From positions 806,001 through 870,000 of the forward strand of contig NZ_CP034752.1 of NCBI RefSeq assembly GCF_004295645.1: a stretch of 64,000 bases of DNA, read 5' to 3'. Position 1 is the first letter of the stretch; every line of letters starts with the position of its first letter. Source of the DNA: Limnobaculum zhutongyuii (GTDB lineage: Bacteria > Pseudomonadota > Gammaproteobacteria > Enterobacterales > Enterobacteriaceae). Below, in pieces: positions 53,994 to 62,168 of the stretch. Below the pieces are notes generated by a model that saw only the letters and a list, made by a program, of their open reading frames with translations, was not told the DNA's origin and ran no database searches. Both the position numbers and the translations under genes were made by a program.

Positions 53994-54689
53994 TTAACCC
54001 CCTTCGGCACTCCAGCGAACCGCAGTAATATTCTCGTGTCCGCCGATTCTGGACATGATGATATCCAGTGTTTTTCGATAATCCGCTCCGCTAATCAGCT
54101 CGGCGCGAATTTCTTTTTGGCCCTGCTCCTGTGCAGAAACAGAACCGAGTCCTTGCAGGCTGAGCGCCAGTTCTTTCGCTATATTCAGCACCAACTGGCG
54201 AACGGCATTCTCATGGTGGTTATTACAGGTTATTTTCAGAACATAACGTTTTTCTTCTTCTGTGGCGCCAGGGATCTGATTAATCCGCTGTGCCGCCTCG
54301 CGCAGCAATATATTGGCGCAAAGGATAATCAGCGTTGCCGCCGCTGCATTCCAGAACTGTCCCAGACCACATAACACGCCAATACCCGCAGAGCACCACA
54401 ATGTCGCAGCGGTATTCAGACCGCGGACATTCATGCCTTCACGCATGATGACACCCGCGCCAAGAAAGCCAATTCCGGAGACGATTTGTGCCGCGATACG
54501 ACCCGGACTGTCGGGCGATGTGGATATTGAACTCAGAATAAAAACCGCTGCACCGGTGGCTACCAGTGCATTGGTGCGAAGGCCAGCCATACGCTGGCGC
54601 CACTGTCTTTCTGCGCCAATCAGCGCACCCAGCAGCATTGCTGCAAGCAAATTTGAGATATAAGGAAACATCAACATACGTTCCTCCAT
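53994..54689 (-). CDS. mgtC: MgtC, inhibitor of F-type ATP synthase and macrophage-survival protein
   Basis: A 231-residue protein, same length and start (MEERMLMFPYISNLLAAMLL) as Salmonella MgtC. Four to five N-terminal helices contain LLGALIGAERQWRQRMAGLRTNALVATGAA and GIGFLGAGVIMREGMNVRGLNTAATLWCSAG, followed by a ~80-residue cytosolic ACT-like domain. In Salmonella it lowers ATP synthase activity and supports growth at low Mg2+ and in macrophages. Many soil and water bacteria also carry it. Confidence 0.95.
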   Translation of the reverse strand: MEERMLMFPYISNLLAAMLLGALIGAERQWRQRMAGLRTNALVATGAAVFILSSISTSPDSPGRIAAQIVSGIGFLGAGVIMREGMNVRGLNTAATLWCSAGIGVLCGLGQFWNAAAATLIILCANILLREAAQRINQIPGATEEEKRYVLKITCNNHHENAVRQLVLNIAKELALSLQGLGSVSAQEQGQKEIRAELISGADYRKTLDIIMSRIGGHENITAVRWSAEGG

Positions 54690-54977
54690 TTTTGCCGGAA
54701 GAATTAAGTACGTGCTTTATTTAGCACACGACAATATTGTCGCCCGAAAGAGCGATTAACGTCGTGTTGACGGTGGAGGGAATAATGAATTTTTAAACAT
54801 GAACATGACGACTGACCTCGCGATAATACGCGTTTGTAACATTTTGGGATGCAATCGTCAGTATGAGGAGATTGCTGCCCGCCGTTTTGGCAAGCAGCGC
54901 AGGAATAAATGCGTTAGCTTGCCGTTATATTTAAGTAAGGGTGACTGTCCAACGTATTATTACTCCTGTGTAAATTT
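54690..54977 (-). promoter_or_regulatory. Long mgtCB leader with mutually exclusive stems (attenuator)
   Basis: About 290 bases between the inferred start and mgtC. Stem A pairs GGCAAGC (54917-54923) with GCTTGCC (54889-54895). Stem B pairs CTGCTTGCC (54889-54897) with GGCGGGCAG (54875-54883), using the same bases, so only one can form. Further down, after a Pro-rich ORF, a CGCTC/GGGCG hairpin overlaps a CGACAAT/ATTGTCG hairpin. The layout parallels the Salmonella mgtCBR leader with its ATP- and proline-sensing attenuators. Confidence 0.75.
54756..54806 (-). CDS. Proline-rich leader peptide upstream of mgtC (mgtP-like)
   Basis: A 16-codon ORF, MFMFKNSLFPPPSTRR, with GAGG 8 bases before the ATG. 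Three consecutive Pro codons (CCT CCA CCG) would stall ribosomes when prolyl-tRNA is short, changing pairing of the overlapping hairpins just 3'. In Salmonella the equivalent ORF mgtP links mgtCBR expression to proline charging. Position, size and Pro content agree; detailed homology was not tested. Confidence 0.7.
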   Translation of the reverse strand: MFMFKNSLFPPPSTRR

Positions 54978-54983
54978 GCGCTT

Positions 54984-54989
54984 ATTATA
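54984..54989 (-). promoter_or_regulatory. Probable -10 element of the mgtCB promoter
   Basis: TATAAT on the minus strand, about 295 bases before mgtC. Upstream, ACTTTA and ACTTAT repeats ten bases apart are a weak candidate for an activator site (PhoP in Salmonella); they do not match the PhoP box well. Confidence 0.5.
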
Positions 54990-55031
54990 ATCAGAAAATA
55001 AGTTGAGTAAAGTTAAAAGTAATGTGTGTTT

Positions 55032-55292
55032 TTATTTTTCATTATCTTCTGTATCCGAAAAGGTGCTCAGGTAATGAAGGTATTCCTGCCAGACGAATTC
55101 AGGGTCGATGTCATCATAGCCTCGTTTTTCAGCCATCATGGCGTTGCTTCCGGCAGGGAGAGCGATGCATACTGCTTTATCCCGAATGGCCTCTACTTCG
55201 CTTTGTGTCAGCGGTTCACCCTTGTTATTTTGGGCATTAATCAATAACACGATCAATGGCGGCATAAATACCAGCTCTAAACTTTCTTCCAT
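55032..55292 (-). CDS. Hypothetical protein, 86 residues
   Basis: A small acidic soluble protein (begins MEESLELVFMPPLIVLLINAQ, then KGEPLTQSEVEAIRDKAVCIALP, ends with an acidic tail). AAGGAT lies 8 bases before the start. It lies upstream of mgtC in the same direction but a promoter follows it. I recall similar small proteins in Enterobacterales of unknown function and cannot assign a family. Confidence 0.6.
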   Translation of the reverse strand: MEESLELVFMPPLIVLLINAQNNKGEPLTQSEVEAIRDKAVCIALPAGSNAMMAEKRGYDDIDPEFVWQEYLHYLSTFSDTEDNEK

Positions 55293-55393
55293 AATCTTTA
55301 TCCTTTTTAATTTTCTATCGATAAATGAATAATATCAGTAGTAGAATGAAATTTCCTGAATGATATACAGGCGTTTACCGGGATGAGGTGATA

Positions 55394-55711
55394 ATGGATT
55401 TCAGGGAAAAGAAAAGTATTATTGAACGGTATGTTAAAGCGTGGGTTCCTGATAAAGAGTTTCACTCAATTTTCAATTTAAAGTATGAGATTGAAGATGA
55501 AGTAATCATTATTTATCAAACCGGCACTTGCTGTCTGGAAAAATCATCCATTCCAATAATAAAAGCAGAGTTTAATCAATTGGCATGCTGTTGGTATCTC
55601 TATTGGTTTAACTTAGATCATTGGGTATTGTACCATTGTGCTCCCCTGAACACGCTTGATGAAGCACTCAGGGCTGTTGATGAAGATGATCAAAGCTATT
55701 TTTTTGGTTAG
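55394..55711 (+). CDS. Hypothetical protein, 105 residues
   Basis: I chose the ATG at 55394 because GAGGTGA lies 3 bases upstream. The product is soluble and acidic with several aromatic residues (WYLYWFNLDHWVLYHCAPLN). No motif recognised. Divergent from the 86-residue gene and upstream of the DUF218 gene with an 84-base gap. Confidence 0.55.
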   Translation: MDFREKKSIIERYVKAWVPDKEFHSIFNLKYEIEDEVIIIYQTGTCCLEKSSIPIIKAEFNQLACCWYLYWFNLDHWVLYHCAPLNTLDEALRAVDEDDQSYFFG

Positions 55712-55795
55712 GTATTCACCGTAATGACATTAAATAAAACATGTTTTTGGGATATTTACAGCGGTAGCCGGTAATCAAAAGCAGCTTTTTAATGG

Positions 55796-56410
55796 ATGAA
55801 AAAGATGGCAAATATAAAAACTAAACAGCATCGACTCCCCAAATACCTTATCCTTTTTCTGTTTATGACAGCCTTTCTGTATGCCCTGATAAACGCCATG
55901 ACTATCTGGAACTACAGCGATAAAGATGAACGAACCACCGCTGATGTCGCCATTGTGCTTGGTGCCGGTTTATCGGATGGAAAAGTGACGCCGGTATTTC
56001 AGCAGCGGATTAATCACGGCATATTCTTGTATCAACATGGATATGTGAAGAAACTGATTTTTACCGGTGGATATGGCGAAGGGAATCAACATTCTGATGC
56101 CTGGGTGGCGAAGCAATATGCCGAACAGCATGGAGTACCGCCGCAGGATATCTTATACGAAGAAACCTCGACCATCACTCAGGGAAATATACGTTACGCT
56201 AAAGTGATTATGGATAATCAGCAGTATCAAAGCGCCATTATTGTCAGCGATCCTCTGCATATGAAAAGGGCCATGCTGATTGCCGAAGATGCAGGTATTA
56301 ACACCTATAGTTCACCAACGCCCACCAGCATGTATGTCAGCGTTAAAAACAAGCTGGCGTTTTTAGCCAGAGAGACCTTTTTCTATTCGCTGTACAAAAT
56401 TCATGGGTAG
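55796..56410 (+). CDS. DUF218 (YdcF/SanA-like) inner-membrane protein
   Basis: A 204-residue protein: one N-terminal membrane helix (YLILFLFMTAFLYALINAM) and a DUF218 domain (VAIVLGAGLSDGKVTPVFQQR, FTGGYGEGN, TITQGNIRYAKVIM, VSDPLHMKRAMLIAEDAG). The domain most likely faces the periplasm. SanA of E. coli, a relative, affects the envelope barrier to vancomycin. The exact role here is unknown. Confidence 0.82.
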   Translation: MKKMANIKTKQHRLPKYLILFLFMTAFLYALINAMTIWNYSDKDERTTADVAIVLGAGLSDGKVTPVFQQRINHGIFLYQHGYVKKLIFTGGYGEGNQHSDAWVAKQYAEQHGVPPQDILYEETSTITQGNIRYAKVIMDNQQYQSAIIVSDPLHMKRAMLIAEDAGINTYSSPTPTSMYVSVKNKLAFLARETFFYSLYKIHG

Positions 56411-56453
56411 CGGCGCTTTTATTTTGCCGCTACCTCATCAAGCCTTCCATCAG

Positions 56454-56813
56454 TTACGGCTGTATGCCCAACATCTTCTGGGTTTTCTTTGGTAACCCTT
56501 GCACAACCAGAAGATAGGAGTGATCGATGCTTTCTTCAATCATTTCCATGGACAAAGCGCCATCCAGAAACAGGGTGTTCCACAGCCGTTTATTTAAGTA
56601 ATAGCCGGGAATAATATCGGGAAAGGTTTGGCGCAAAATATCAGAACGATCCGGATCGCTTTTTAACGAGATGATGGGTCGACCGTTAAGCTCACCTAAT
56701 AAAGCAAACATCTTATCGCAGACACAAACGCGGTCGGCTTCCCATTCGGCTTTATAGTCATGTACCGCACCAAGTTTTGTCAGACAGTAAGGGATTAAGT
56801 CTTTGCTATTCAT
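56454..56813 (-). CDS. yjbR: MmcQ/YjbR family protein
   Basis: A 119-residue small DNA-binding-like protein (cytosolic, double-wing fold): YCLTKLGAVHDYKAEWEADRV, LLGELNGRPIISLKSDP, PGYYLNKRLWNTLFLDG. Its 3' end is duplicated at 57733-57838. Function in bacteria is unknown. Confidence 0.88.
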   Translation of the reverse strand: MNSKDLIPYCLTKLGAVHDYKAEWEADRVCVCDKMFALLGELNGRPIISLKSDPDRSDILRQTFPDIIPGYYLNKRLWNTLFLDGALSMEMIEESIDHSYLLVVQGLPKKTQKMLGIQP

Positions 56814-56886
56814 TCTATTTTTCCCATTTAAGCGGATAACGTCTGTTCCATCTTACCTAATCCAACACAATAAGAAATATTAAATG

Positions 56887-56919
56887 CAAAAGCCCCGCAT
56901 TGACGGTGTGGGGCTTTGT
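56887..56919. terminator. Terminator-like hairpin upstream of yjbR
   Basis: CAAAAGCCCCGCA / TGTGGGGCTTTG with a TTGACGG loop. Almost the same hairpin stands at 57834-57867, downstream of dcuC, so this copy is likely part of the duplicated segment. Confidence 0.7.
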
Positions 56920-57049
56920 TGTATCCAGAAGAATCCGAGCCAGACTGGGGTTCCATAAAATTCTCAGCTATAAACCCCTTTTGATTTGTTAAAACACCTT
57001 GCGGTCTGGCAACGGCAAAAAGTTAAACCAGAAATCAAAATGGCGCCCA

Positions 57050-57270
57050 ATGGGGGATGAAAAGAGCCTGATCAATACCCAATGGAACTGTAAATATCAC
57101 ATAGTATTTGCACTTGAATATCGGGGACAGGCTTTCTACGGGGGAAAAACGTAGAGCCTATAAATAGGCTTGTAGAAATCCCGCTAAAGATGACGGTGTC
57201 AGGCTTTATAGGATATCTGAAAGGAAAGAAGTAGCCTGATGCATTATGAGCAGCCAGGTTTTTTATATGA
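57050..57270 (+). mobile_element. IS200-like transposase remnant, internally deleted
   Basis: From the ATG at 57050 the DNA reads MGDEKSLINTQWNCKYHIVF, the start of IS200 TnpA, ending at TAG 57152. A second block at 57175-57270 reads EIPLKMTVSGFIGYLKGKK and, after a shift, the SLM.YEQ part. The middle, with the HUH catalytic motif, and the C-terminus are missing, so it is inactive. Confidence 0.85.
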
Positions 57271-57319
57271 AAATATTATCTATTTTAAGCCAGAACGATA
57301 ATTGGGAAGCCAAAGCCAT

Positions 57320-57679
57320 CTAATGTGGATGTTTAACATAGATGATGCGTAACAGCGTTCCCACAATGATACCGCTTAAAATTCCCATCGGTATGAAGTA
57401 GATAGTGAGGGGGATAGCGGAAAGAGCACCTAACGCACCGGATAAAACCACAGCCAGCCAACTGGCCTTTATTTTGGGATTAATAATAAATTCCATCAGT
57501 AGACTATAGATAATCGACTGGATACCAAAAAGTATATAGCCTAATCCAAGCAGACCGAGAATATCAGGGAGGCTGGGAAAATACTCTGATGGTGAAAACA
57601 ATACAGCTTCCAGAATAAAATAGCAGTTGGCAACCAGTACCGGTAATATTATCCCTAACGCTAAACGGATAGCTTTCAT
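57320..57679 (-). CDS. Small membrane protein of unknown function
   Basis: A 119-residue protein with four predicted helices (ALGIILPVLVANCYFILEAVLF; ILGLLGLGYILFGIQSIIYSL; WLAVVLSGALGALSAIPLTIYF; GILSGIIVGTLLRIIYV). I chose the ATG at 57679 with AAGGA upstream. It lies between the IS200 remnant and the yjbR fragment, inside the duplicated/inserted segment. No family recognised. Confidence 0.6.
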   Translation of the reverse strand: MKAIRLALGIILPVLVANCYFILEAVLFSPSEYFPSLPDILGLLGLGYILFGIQSIIYSLLMEFIINPKIKASWLAVVLSGALGALSAIPLTIYFIPMGILSGIIVGTLLRIIYVKHPH

Positions 57680-57732
57680 GCTGTCTTGTCCTTGAGGCGG
57701 CATAGTTTAAGTTTAAAGATCTAAACCTTCAG

Positions 57733-57838
57733 GCCATTATGGCTGTATACCCGGCATCTTTTGGTTTTCCTAGCTAGTCCTTGTACCAACAACAGATATG
57801 GATAGTCAATGCTTTCCTCAATCATCTCCATGAACAAA
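57733..57838 (-). pseudogene. Truncated second copy of yjbR (3' end only)
   Basis: About 100 bases match the 3' end of yjbR (56454-56555) with scattered differences and small indels: both include CTGTATRCCC, ATGCTTTC(T/C)TCAATCAT and TCCATG(G/A)ACAAAGC. It then joins directly to a terminator at the shared word ACAAAGC, as if the rest of the gene was deleted by recombination at that short homology. Confidence 0.8.
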
Positions 57839-57867
57839 GCCCCGCATTGACCGTGCGGGGCTTTGTT
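57834..57867. terminator. dcuC terminator
   Basis: CAAAGCCCCGCA / TGCGGGGCTTTG with loop TTGACCG. On the minus strand it lies 18 bases beyond the dcuC stop and runs into GTT. Near-copy of the hairpin at 56887. Confidence 0.8.
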
Positions 57868-57884
57868 CCGATCATGTTATCGAT

Positions 57885-59255
57885 TTAGAACAGCAGATAG
57901 TTAGTCACCAGCATTGCCACGATACCGCCCAGTGCCGGAATCAATGTTCGTCTTACAATCATAAACGGAGAGCATTCCCCCGCCTTACTGACGGCAATAA
58001 TGATACCTGCAACCGGGGAAATAGAACGTCCCATACCGGCCATTAACTGCATTGGTAGAATCATATACACCGCATCAGCACCAAACTTGCTGGCGATTGA
58101 CGGTGCCAGACCGGAGAAGGAGAAGAACGCGGCAACGCCAGAACCGGTCAGCACAGCGGTAACACCCACTAATAACGTCATGACAATCGTCATGCTGGTG
58201 AAACCAAAGCCTGCGTTTTGCACTGATTCAAGCAGATAATCGATAGCCCCGATTTGCTGCATCCCTTGGGCATAGATATCGGCACAAACCAGCAGGGATA
58301 CGATACTGGTGAACATACCGCCCATGCCTTTGAAGAAGACCTGTACCCCTTTACAGCAAGCGCGGAAGTCACGTTTAACGATCAGCTCACAGACAAAGGC
58401 CAGCATGGTACCGACGATCATCGCGGTAACCACATCAATCTTGATGGTATCAATCACTAACGGGCTGAATATCAGTACCAGTGCAACCGGGAAAATAGGC
58501 AGAAGGGCATAAAATGTTGGTGCTGCATCCTCTTCCTGAACGTTTGTTTTACTGACGTCCTGAATCACTACGGTGTGGCCATCTTTTTTATCGTAGTATT
58601 TTGCCGTGAAATAAATCAGGATGGATACCACCAGCATAACCGCAATAGCCACCGGCATTTGGTAGTGGGCAAAATAGACAGCGGTTTCCATACCGGCATG
58701 TTTTGCCGCCAGGTTTGCCGTTCCAACGGCCGGACCGAGGTCCATAAAGGCACACAGACCAATCATGGCTGCTGCTGCCGCTTTACTCACGCCTAAACGC
58801 ACCAACACCGGGAAGAAGGTAACCAATAACAGCATGGCTAACCCGGCGGCGCTTGAAATTGCCACGTGCAACATCTGAGCACAAATATAGCCCAGAGCCA
58901 GAATCAGGTAAGGGGCTTTGATGACCTGCAAAGGACGGATACAAATATTGACCATGGCGTTTGACGCTTTGATATGGTCCATATAGCTGGCGAAACCGCC
59001 TGCCGCCATAATGATCAAACCAATGCCGGCGACCTGAGTAGACAGCGAACCTTTAGCAAAGGCAAAAATATCCAGCCAGGTTGAGCCGGTCGTGGTCGCT
59101 TTTCCGTATAAAATGCTTTTTTCCGGATGAAGAATCACGGTAATTGTCAGTAAAGCCAGACCAGCCAGCAACAGCACGGTTTGAGGTTGGTAATTCTTAA
59201 TAATTAACCATGCGGCAATGATAGTAATCGCTATGGCGATTATAAATGCAGTCAT
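57885..59255 (-). CDS. dcuC: Anaerobic C4-dicarboxylate transporter DcuC
   Basis: A 456-residue DcuC-family carrier with ~12 helices. In E. coli DcuC exports succinate during fermentation and can exchange fumarate. Helix motifs LAMLLLVTFFPVLVRLGVSK, GLCAFMDLGPAVGTANLAAKHAG and SISPVAGIIIAVSKAG are typical. It is divergent from the RpiR gene and ends at a strong terminator. Confidence 0.9.
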   Translation of the reverse strand: MTAFIIAIAITIIAAWLIIKNYQPQTVLLLAGLALLTITVILHPEKSILYGKATTTGSTWLDIFAFAKGSLSTQVAGIGLIIMAAGGFASYMDHIKASNAMVNICIRPLQVIKAPYLILALGYICAQMLHVAISSAAGLAMLLLVTFFPVLVRLGVSKAAAAAMIGLCAFMDLGPAVGTANLAAKHAGMETAVYFAHYQMPVAIAVMLVVSILIYFTAKYYDKKDGHTVVIQDVSKTNVQEEDAAPTFYALLPIFPVALVLIFSPLVIDTIKIDVVTAMIVGTMLAFVCELIVKRDFRACCKGVQVFFKGMGGMFTSIVSLLVCADIYAQGMQQIGAIDYLLESVQNAGFGFTSMTIVMTLLVGVTAVLTGSGVAAFFSFSGLAPSIASKFGADAVYMILPMQLMAGMGRSISPVAGIIIAVSKAGECSPFMIVRRTLIPALGGIVAMLVTNYLLF

Positions 59256-59564
59256 GTGGTGTATCCTTTTATTTGTTTTTCCGGGTAGAAAAACCTACTG
59301 TTTAATAACATCGCGCTTAAGAAAATCTGGTGGCAACAAATGGTGTTGCATGCCGGCTTGTCAGGCGGTCATAGTAGAAGTAAGGCGCTGATGACTGTAT
59401 GAGAAAATGCTTTTCTCACAATAAATTGTGCGCAGGATCGCATAACACCAAAGCAGTGATAACAACGCTTAACTGCAATAATTATGGCTTTGGTCACAGC
59501 GAAGGTTTTTTTGGTAACATCATTAATACTGGCGAGTCGGTTGTCATGCTCCGGGGCAAAACGA

Positions 59565-60452
59565 ATGAACAATAACAACGCGTTGACATTAGAAGATTAT
59601 ATTTCTCAAACAGCACAATTGCATTCACTGACAGAGTCAGAGCATCGGCTGGATAACTATATTCAGGCGCATTTTAATGAATTGCCATTTCATGGCATTG
59701 TGGATTTGGCCCGCAATGCCATGGTGAGTAAGGCAACCGTTGGGCGCTTTTTAAATAAGCTCGGGTATACCGGGTATTCTGCCTTTCGTCGGGTGCTGGA
59801 AAATACGTTGTCTCAACAAAATCTGATCCCGCCGTTCGAACTGGCATCAAGAGCTCAGGGAAAAGTCACTGCAACCACGGCGGATATTGTCTCTGAGTTC
59901 AATAAAAACGTGACGATGCTGTTTGAAAACTTCAAGAACAATATTGATATTGAAAGTCTGGATGAGTTTATCGAACTCATCCTGAATACCGAGCGCCATA
60001 TCTATGTTATTGGGCCTGCGTCGTCTCATGCTATGGCGAAACATTTTTCTACTCTGGTTAAATATTTTCGCGATCGGGTAACGCTGCTGTCGGTTGATAC
60101 CGGCGATTTACCTAAAGCCTTATTGAATATATCGAGTCAGGATGTACTGATTGTGTTCTCCTATTATCGCTTTAATCGGGTGGTGATTAGAGTCACCGAA
60201 TGGTTCCGCAAAAAAGAGGCGGTAGTGGTACTGATCACTAATTCGGAATCCAATCCCTACGGTAAATTCAGCAACCTGCAATTTGTCTTGCCCAGTGATA
60301 CACAATCAGTATTTAAAAGCCGAATCATTGGCTTCTTCTTTGTGGAGCTAGTGCTGCATCTGGCGTATGAGAAAGGCGAAGGCGAGGGTAATTTCGAACA
60401 GTTAGAAGAGCTGTTTACCTTCTTTGAAACCTTTTCACCGCTGCCGAAATAA
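59565..60452 (+). CDS. MurR/RpiR-family transcriptional regulator
   Basis: A 295-residue regulator: HTH_6 domain (residues ~25-80; VDLARNAMVSKATVGRFLNKLGYTGYSAFRR) and a SIS domain (residues ~125-255; YVIGPASSHAMAKHFSTLVKYF, VLIVFSYYRFNRVVI). I chose the ATG at 59565; the frame also opens earlier. It sits between dcuC (divergent) and a lyase gene (convergent) and may control both, though its ligand is not evident. SIS domains usually bind phosphosugars. Confidence 0.85.
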   Translation: MNNNNALTLEDYISQTAQLHSLTESEHRLDNYIQAHFNELPFHGIVDLARNAMVSKATVGRFLNKLGYTGYSAFRRVLENTLSQQNLIPPFELASRAQGKVTATTADIVSEFNKNVTMLFENFKNNIDIESLDEFIELILNTERHIYVIGPASSHAMAKHFSTLVKYFRDRVTLLSVDTGDLPKALLNISSQDVLIVFSYYRFNRVVIRVTEWFRKKEAVVVLITNSESNPYGKFSNLQFVLPSDTQSVFKSRIIGFFFVELVLHLAYEKGEGEGNFEQLEELFTFFETFSPLPK

Positions 60453-60460
60453 GTCATTCT

Positions 60461-60494
60461 CCCGCCCCGGAGAATATACCGGGGCGGGTTTTCT
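60461..60494. terminator. Terminator between RpiR and lyase genes (convergent)
   Basis: CCCGCCCCGG / CCGGGGCGGG, a perfect 10-bp stem with an 8-base loop, followed by TTTTCT on the plus strand. Confidence 0.9.
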
Positions 60495-60499
60495 GTCTG

Positions 60500-61867
60500 T
60501 CAGCGGTTGGCATTTCTTACCGAATCAAAAAATGCCACCGTTTCATCAATCAATGCATCATTGCATCCCAGATAAGAGGATGGATCGCAGGCGGCGATAA
60601 TTTCTGTTTCCGTTAACGTCTCACGAATAAGGTCACAATTGAGTGCCAGTTGCTGTAGGTTTTGCGAGCCATCAGCCTCTTTCAATAGCTTTTTCATGAT
60701 GTTATAGCCCCGATCGCGGCCAATCTTCTCTGCCAGTTTCATCGATACCGATTCCGACATAATGAAATTTTTGGAGGCGCTGAAGTTGTCCCGCATCTTT
60801 TGTTTATCGACGACTAAATGCGTTATCAGACGACAGGCGCGTTCAAGACTGGTAGAGAGGGTTAATGCTGATTCAGGTATCAGACTCCAGTTCAGCACGC
60901 GCATTGACGCGGCGCGTACATCTTGTTGGTCTAACAAATTGGTTGCACCGGAGGCATAGGTCCAGCCCATACGGGACAGCGTTTGTATCATATTGCTGGC
61001 GCGAGGGTTGGTTTTATGCGGCATAGTACTGGAACCTCCGCCCCCTTCACCTTCTCTGACTTCTGCGATGGAGGCTCGCCCCATGGTTTCAACATCATTG
61101 GCTATCCGACATAGGGTACCGTGTACCAGGGCGAAAAATTGTACCACCTGCACCACATTATCCTGACTGGCATTCATCATGCCAATGGGCGTGGATAGGC
61201 CCAGCGCCGTCATCAGGTTTTTACGTGTTTCCATACCATGATGACCAACGGATGCCAGATTTCCTACCGCACCACCAAACAGACCAGTAATCGCGCCGGG
61301 ATAGAGAGCATCCAGACGCTGAATATGGCGGCTTAATTCGCTTAAATAGCTGCTCACCTGTAATCCCCAGGTGGTCGCGGAGGCATCCATGGAGTTGGTT
61401 CTGGCGACCATCACGGTGGTTTTGTGTTCCAGCGTCATACTTTTCAGCGCATCACCCAGTGCGATAAGCTGGCTGCGTACTAATTGCAGCGTTTGCTTCA
61501 TACGCATGGCCAGTGCAGAATCCAGCAGATCCTGAGTGGTACATCCCCAGTGCAGGTACTTTTTCACTAATGGTGTACCAGCATCGGTGATTTGGTCCAC
61601 CAGCGGTTTGATAGCCATACCAACGGAACGGGTTTCTGTCGCCAGTCGAGGCCAGTCTACGTTAAGAGAACCGCAGGTCGCCGCGATCTCTTCGGCGGCC
61701 TGCACAGGAATAATATCCAGTTCAGCCTGCACACGGGCCACGCTGGTTTCAAACTCCAGCCAGCAACGAATGAGGTTTTCATCGGACCAAATCTGTTTCA
61801 TTTCTGGCTGGGTAAACAGAGATGAATACAGCTCTGAATCAAAGACTGAACTATGGCTGCCTCGCAT
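60500..61867 (-). CDS. Aspartase/fumarase-superfamily lyase (adenylosuccinate-lyase / PcaB-like)
   Basis: A 455-residue lyase. The signature loop GGGGSSTMPHKTNPRASN is at about residue 275-295, with the other conserved blocks TTQDLLDSALAMRM and ARTNSMDASATTWG (in place of the usual GRTHxQ-type block). Superfamily members eliminate fumarate or cycloisomerise muconates. The presence of dcuC next to its regulator suggests a fumarate-yielding reaction linked to C4-dicarboxylate exchange. The substrate cannot be named from sequence. Confidence 0.8.
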   Translation of the reverse strand: MRGSHSSVFDSELYSSLFTQPEMKQIWSDENLIRCWLEFETSVARVQAELDIIPVQAAEEIAATCGSLNVDWPRLATETRSVGMAIKPLVDQITDAGTPLVKKYLHWGCTTQDLLDSALAMRMKQTLQLVRSQLIALGDALKSMTLEHKTTVMVARTNSMDASATTWGLQVSSYLSELSRHIQRLDALYPGAITGLFGGAVGNLASVGHHGMETRKNLMTALGLSTPIGMMNASQDNVVQVVQFFALVHGTLCRIANDVETMGRASIAEVREGEGGGGSSTMPHKTNPRASNMIQTLSRMGWTYASGATNLLDQQDVRAASMRVLNWSLIPESALTLSTSLERACRLITHLVVDKQKMRDNFSASKNFIMSESVSMKLAEKIGRDRGYNIMKKLLKEADGSQNLQQLALNCDLIRETLTETEIIAACDPSSYLGCNDALIDETVAFFDSVRNANR

Positions 61868-62168
61868 TATTGACTCCTGTGTAGCTCTGGATGAACGATA
61901 ATCCGTACATCATTGACGTTTGTTTCCGTATTAATTAATAGCGGAAAGTCTGGTCCAATTAACCGGTCATAAAAATGAGAATCTGAGTTTCCCTTGTTTC
62001 GCTGGCAGATTATTAATAAAAGTGTGATGGATATAACACAAGCCATTTAACCTCTATCAGGCAGTCTGAAGGGGGTGTCATTTCACGCTTTATTCGTTGA
62101 ACGCCATGAAACCAAAAGAATAGGGTAATATGAGTTTTGCTCCAATCTGTCCAATAAGGAGAACCACA
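61868..62168. other. Divergent intergenic region, lyase / Cys-repeat protein
   Basis: 301 bases with both promoters. AAGGAGAACC is the ribosome site of the gene at 62169. No other element recognised. Confidence 0.4.

Noticed and set aside
54799..54990. Plus-strand frame of 63 codons in the mgtC leader
   Set aside because: It overlaps the structured leader on the opposite strand and has no ribosome site; the leader explanation fits better.
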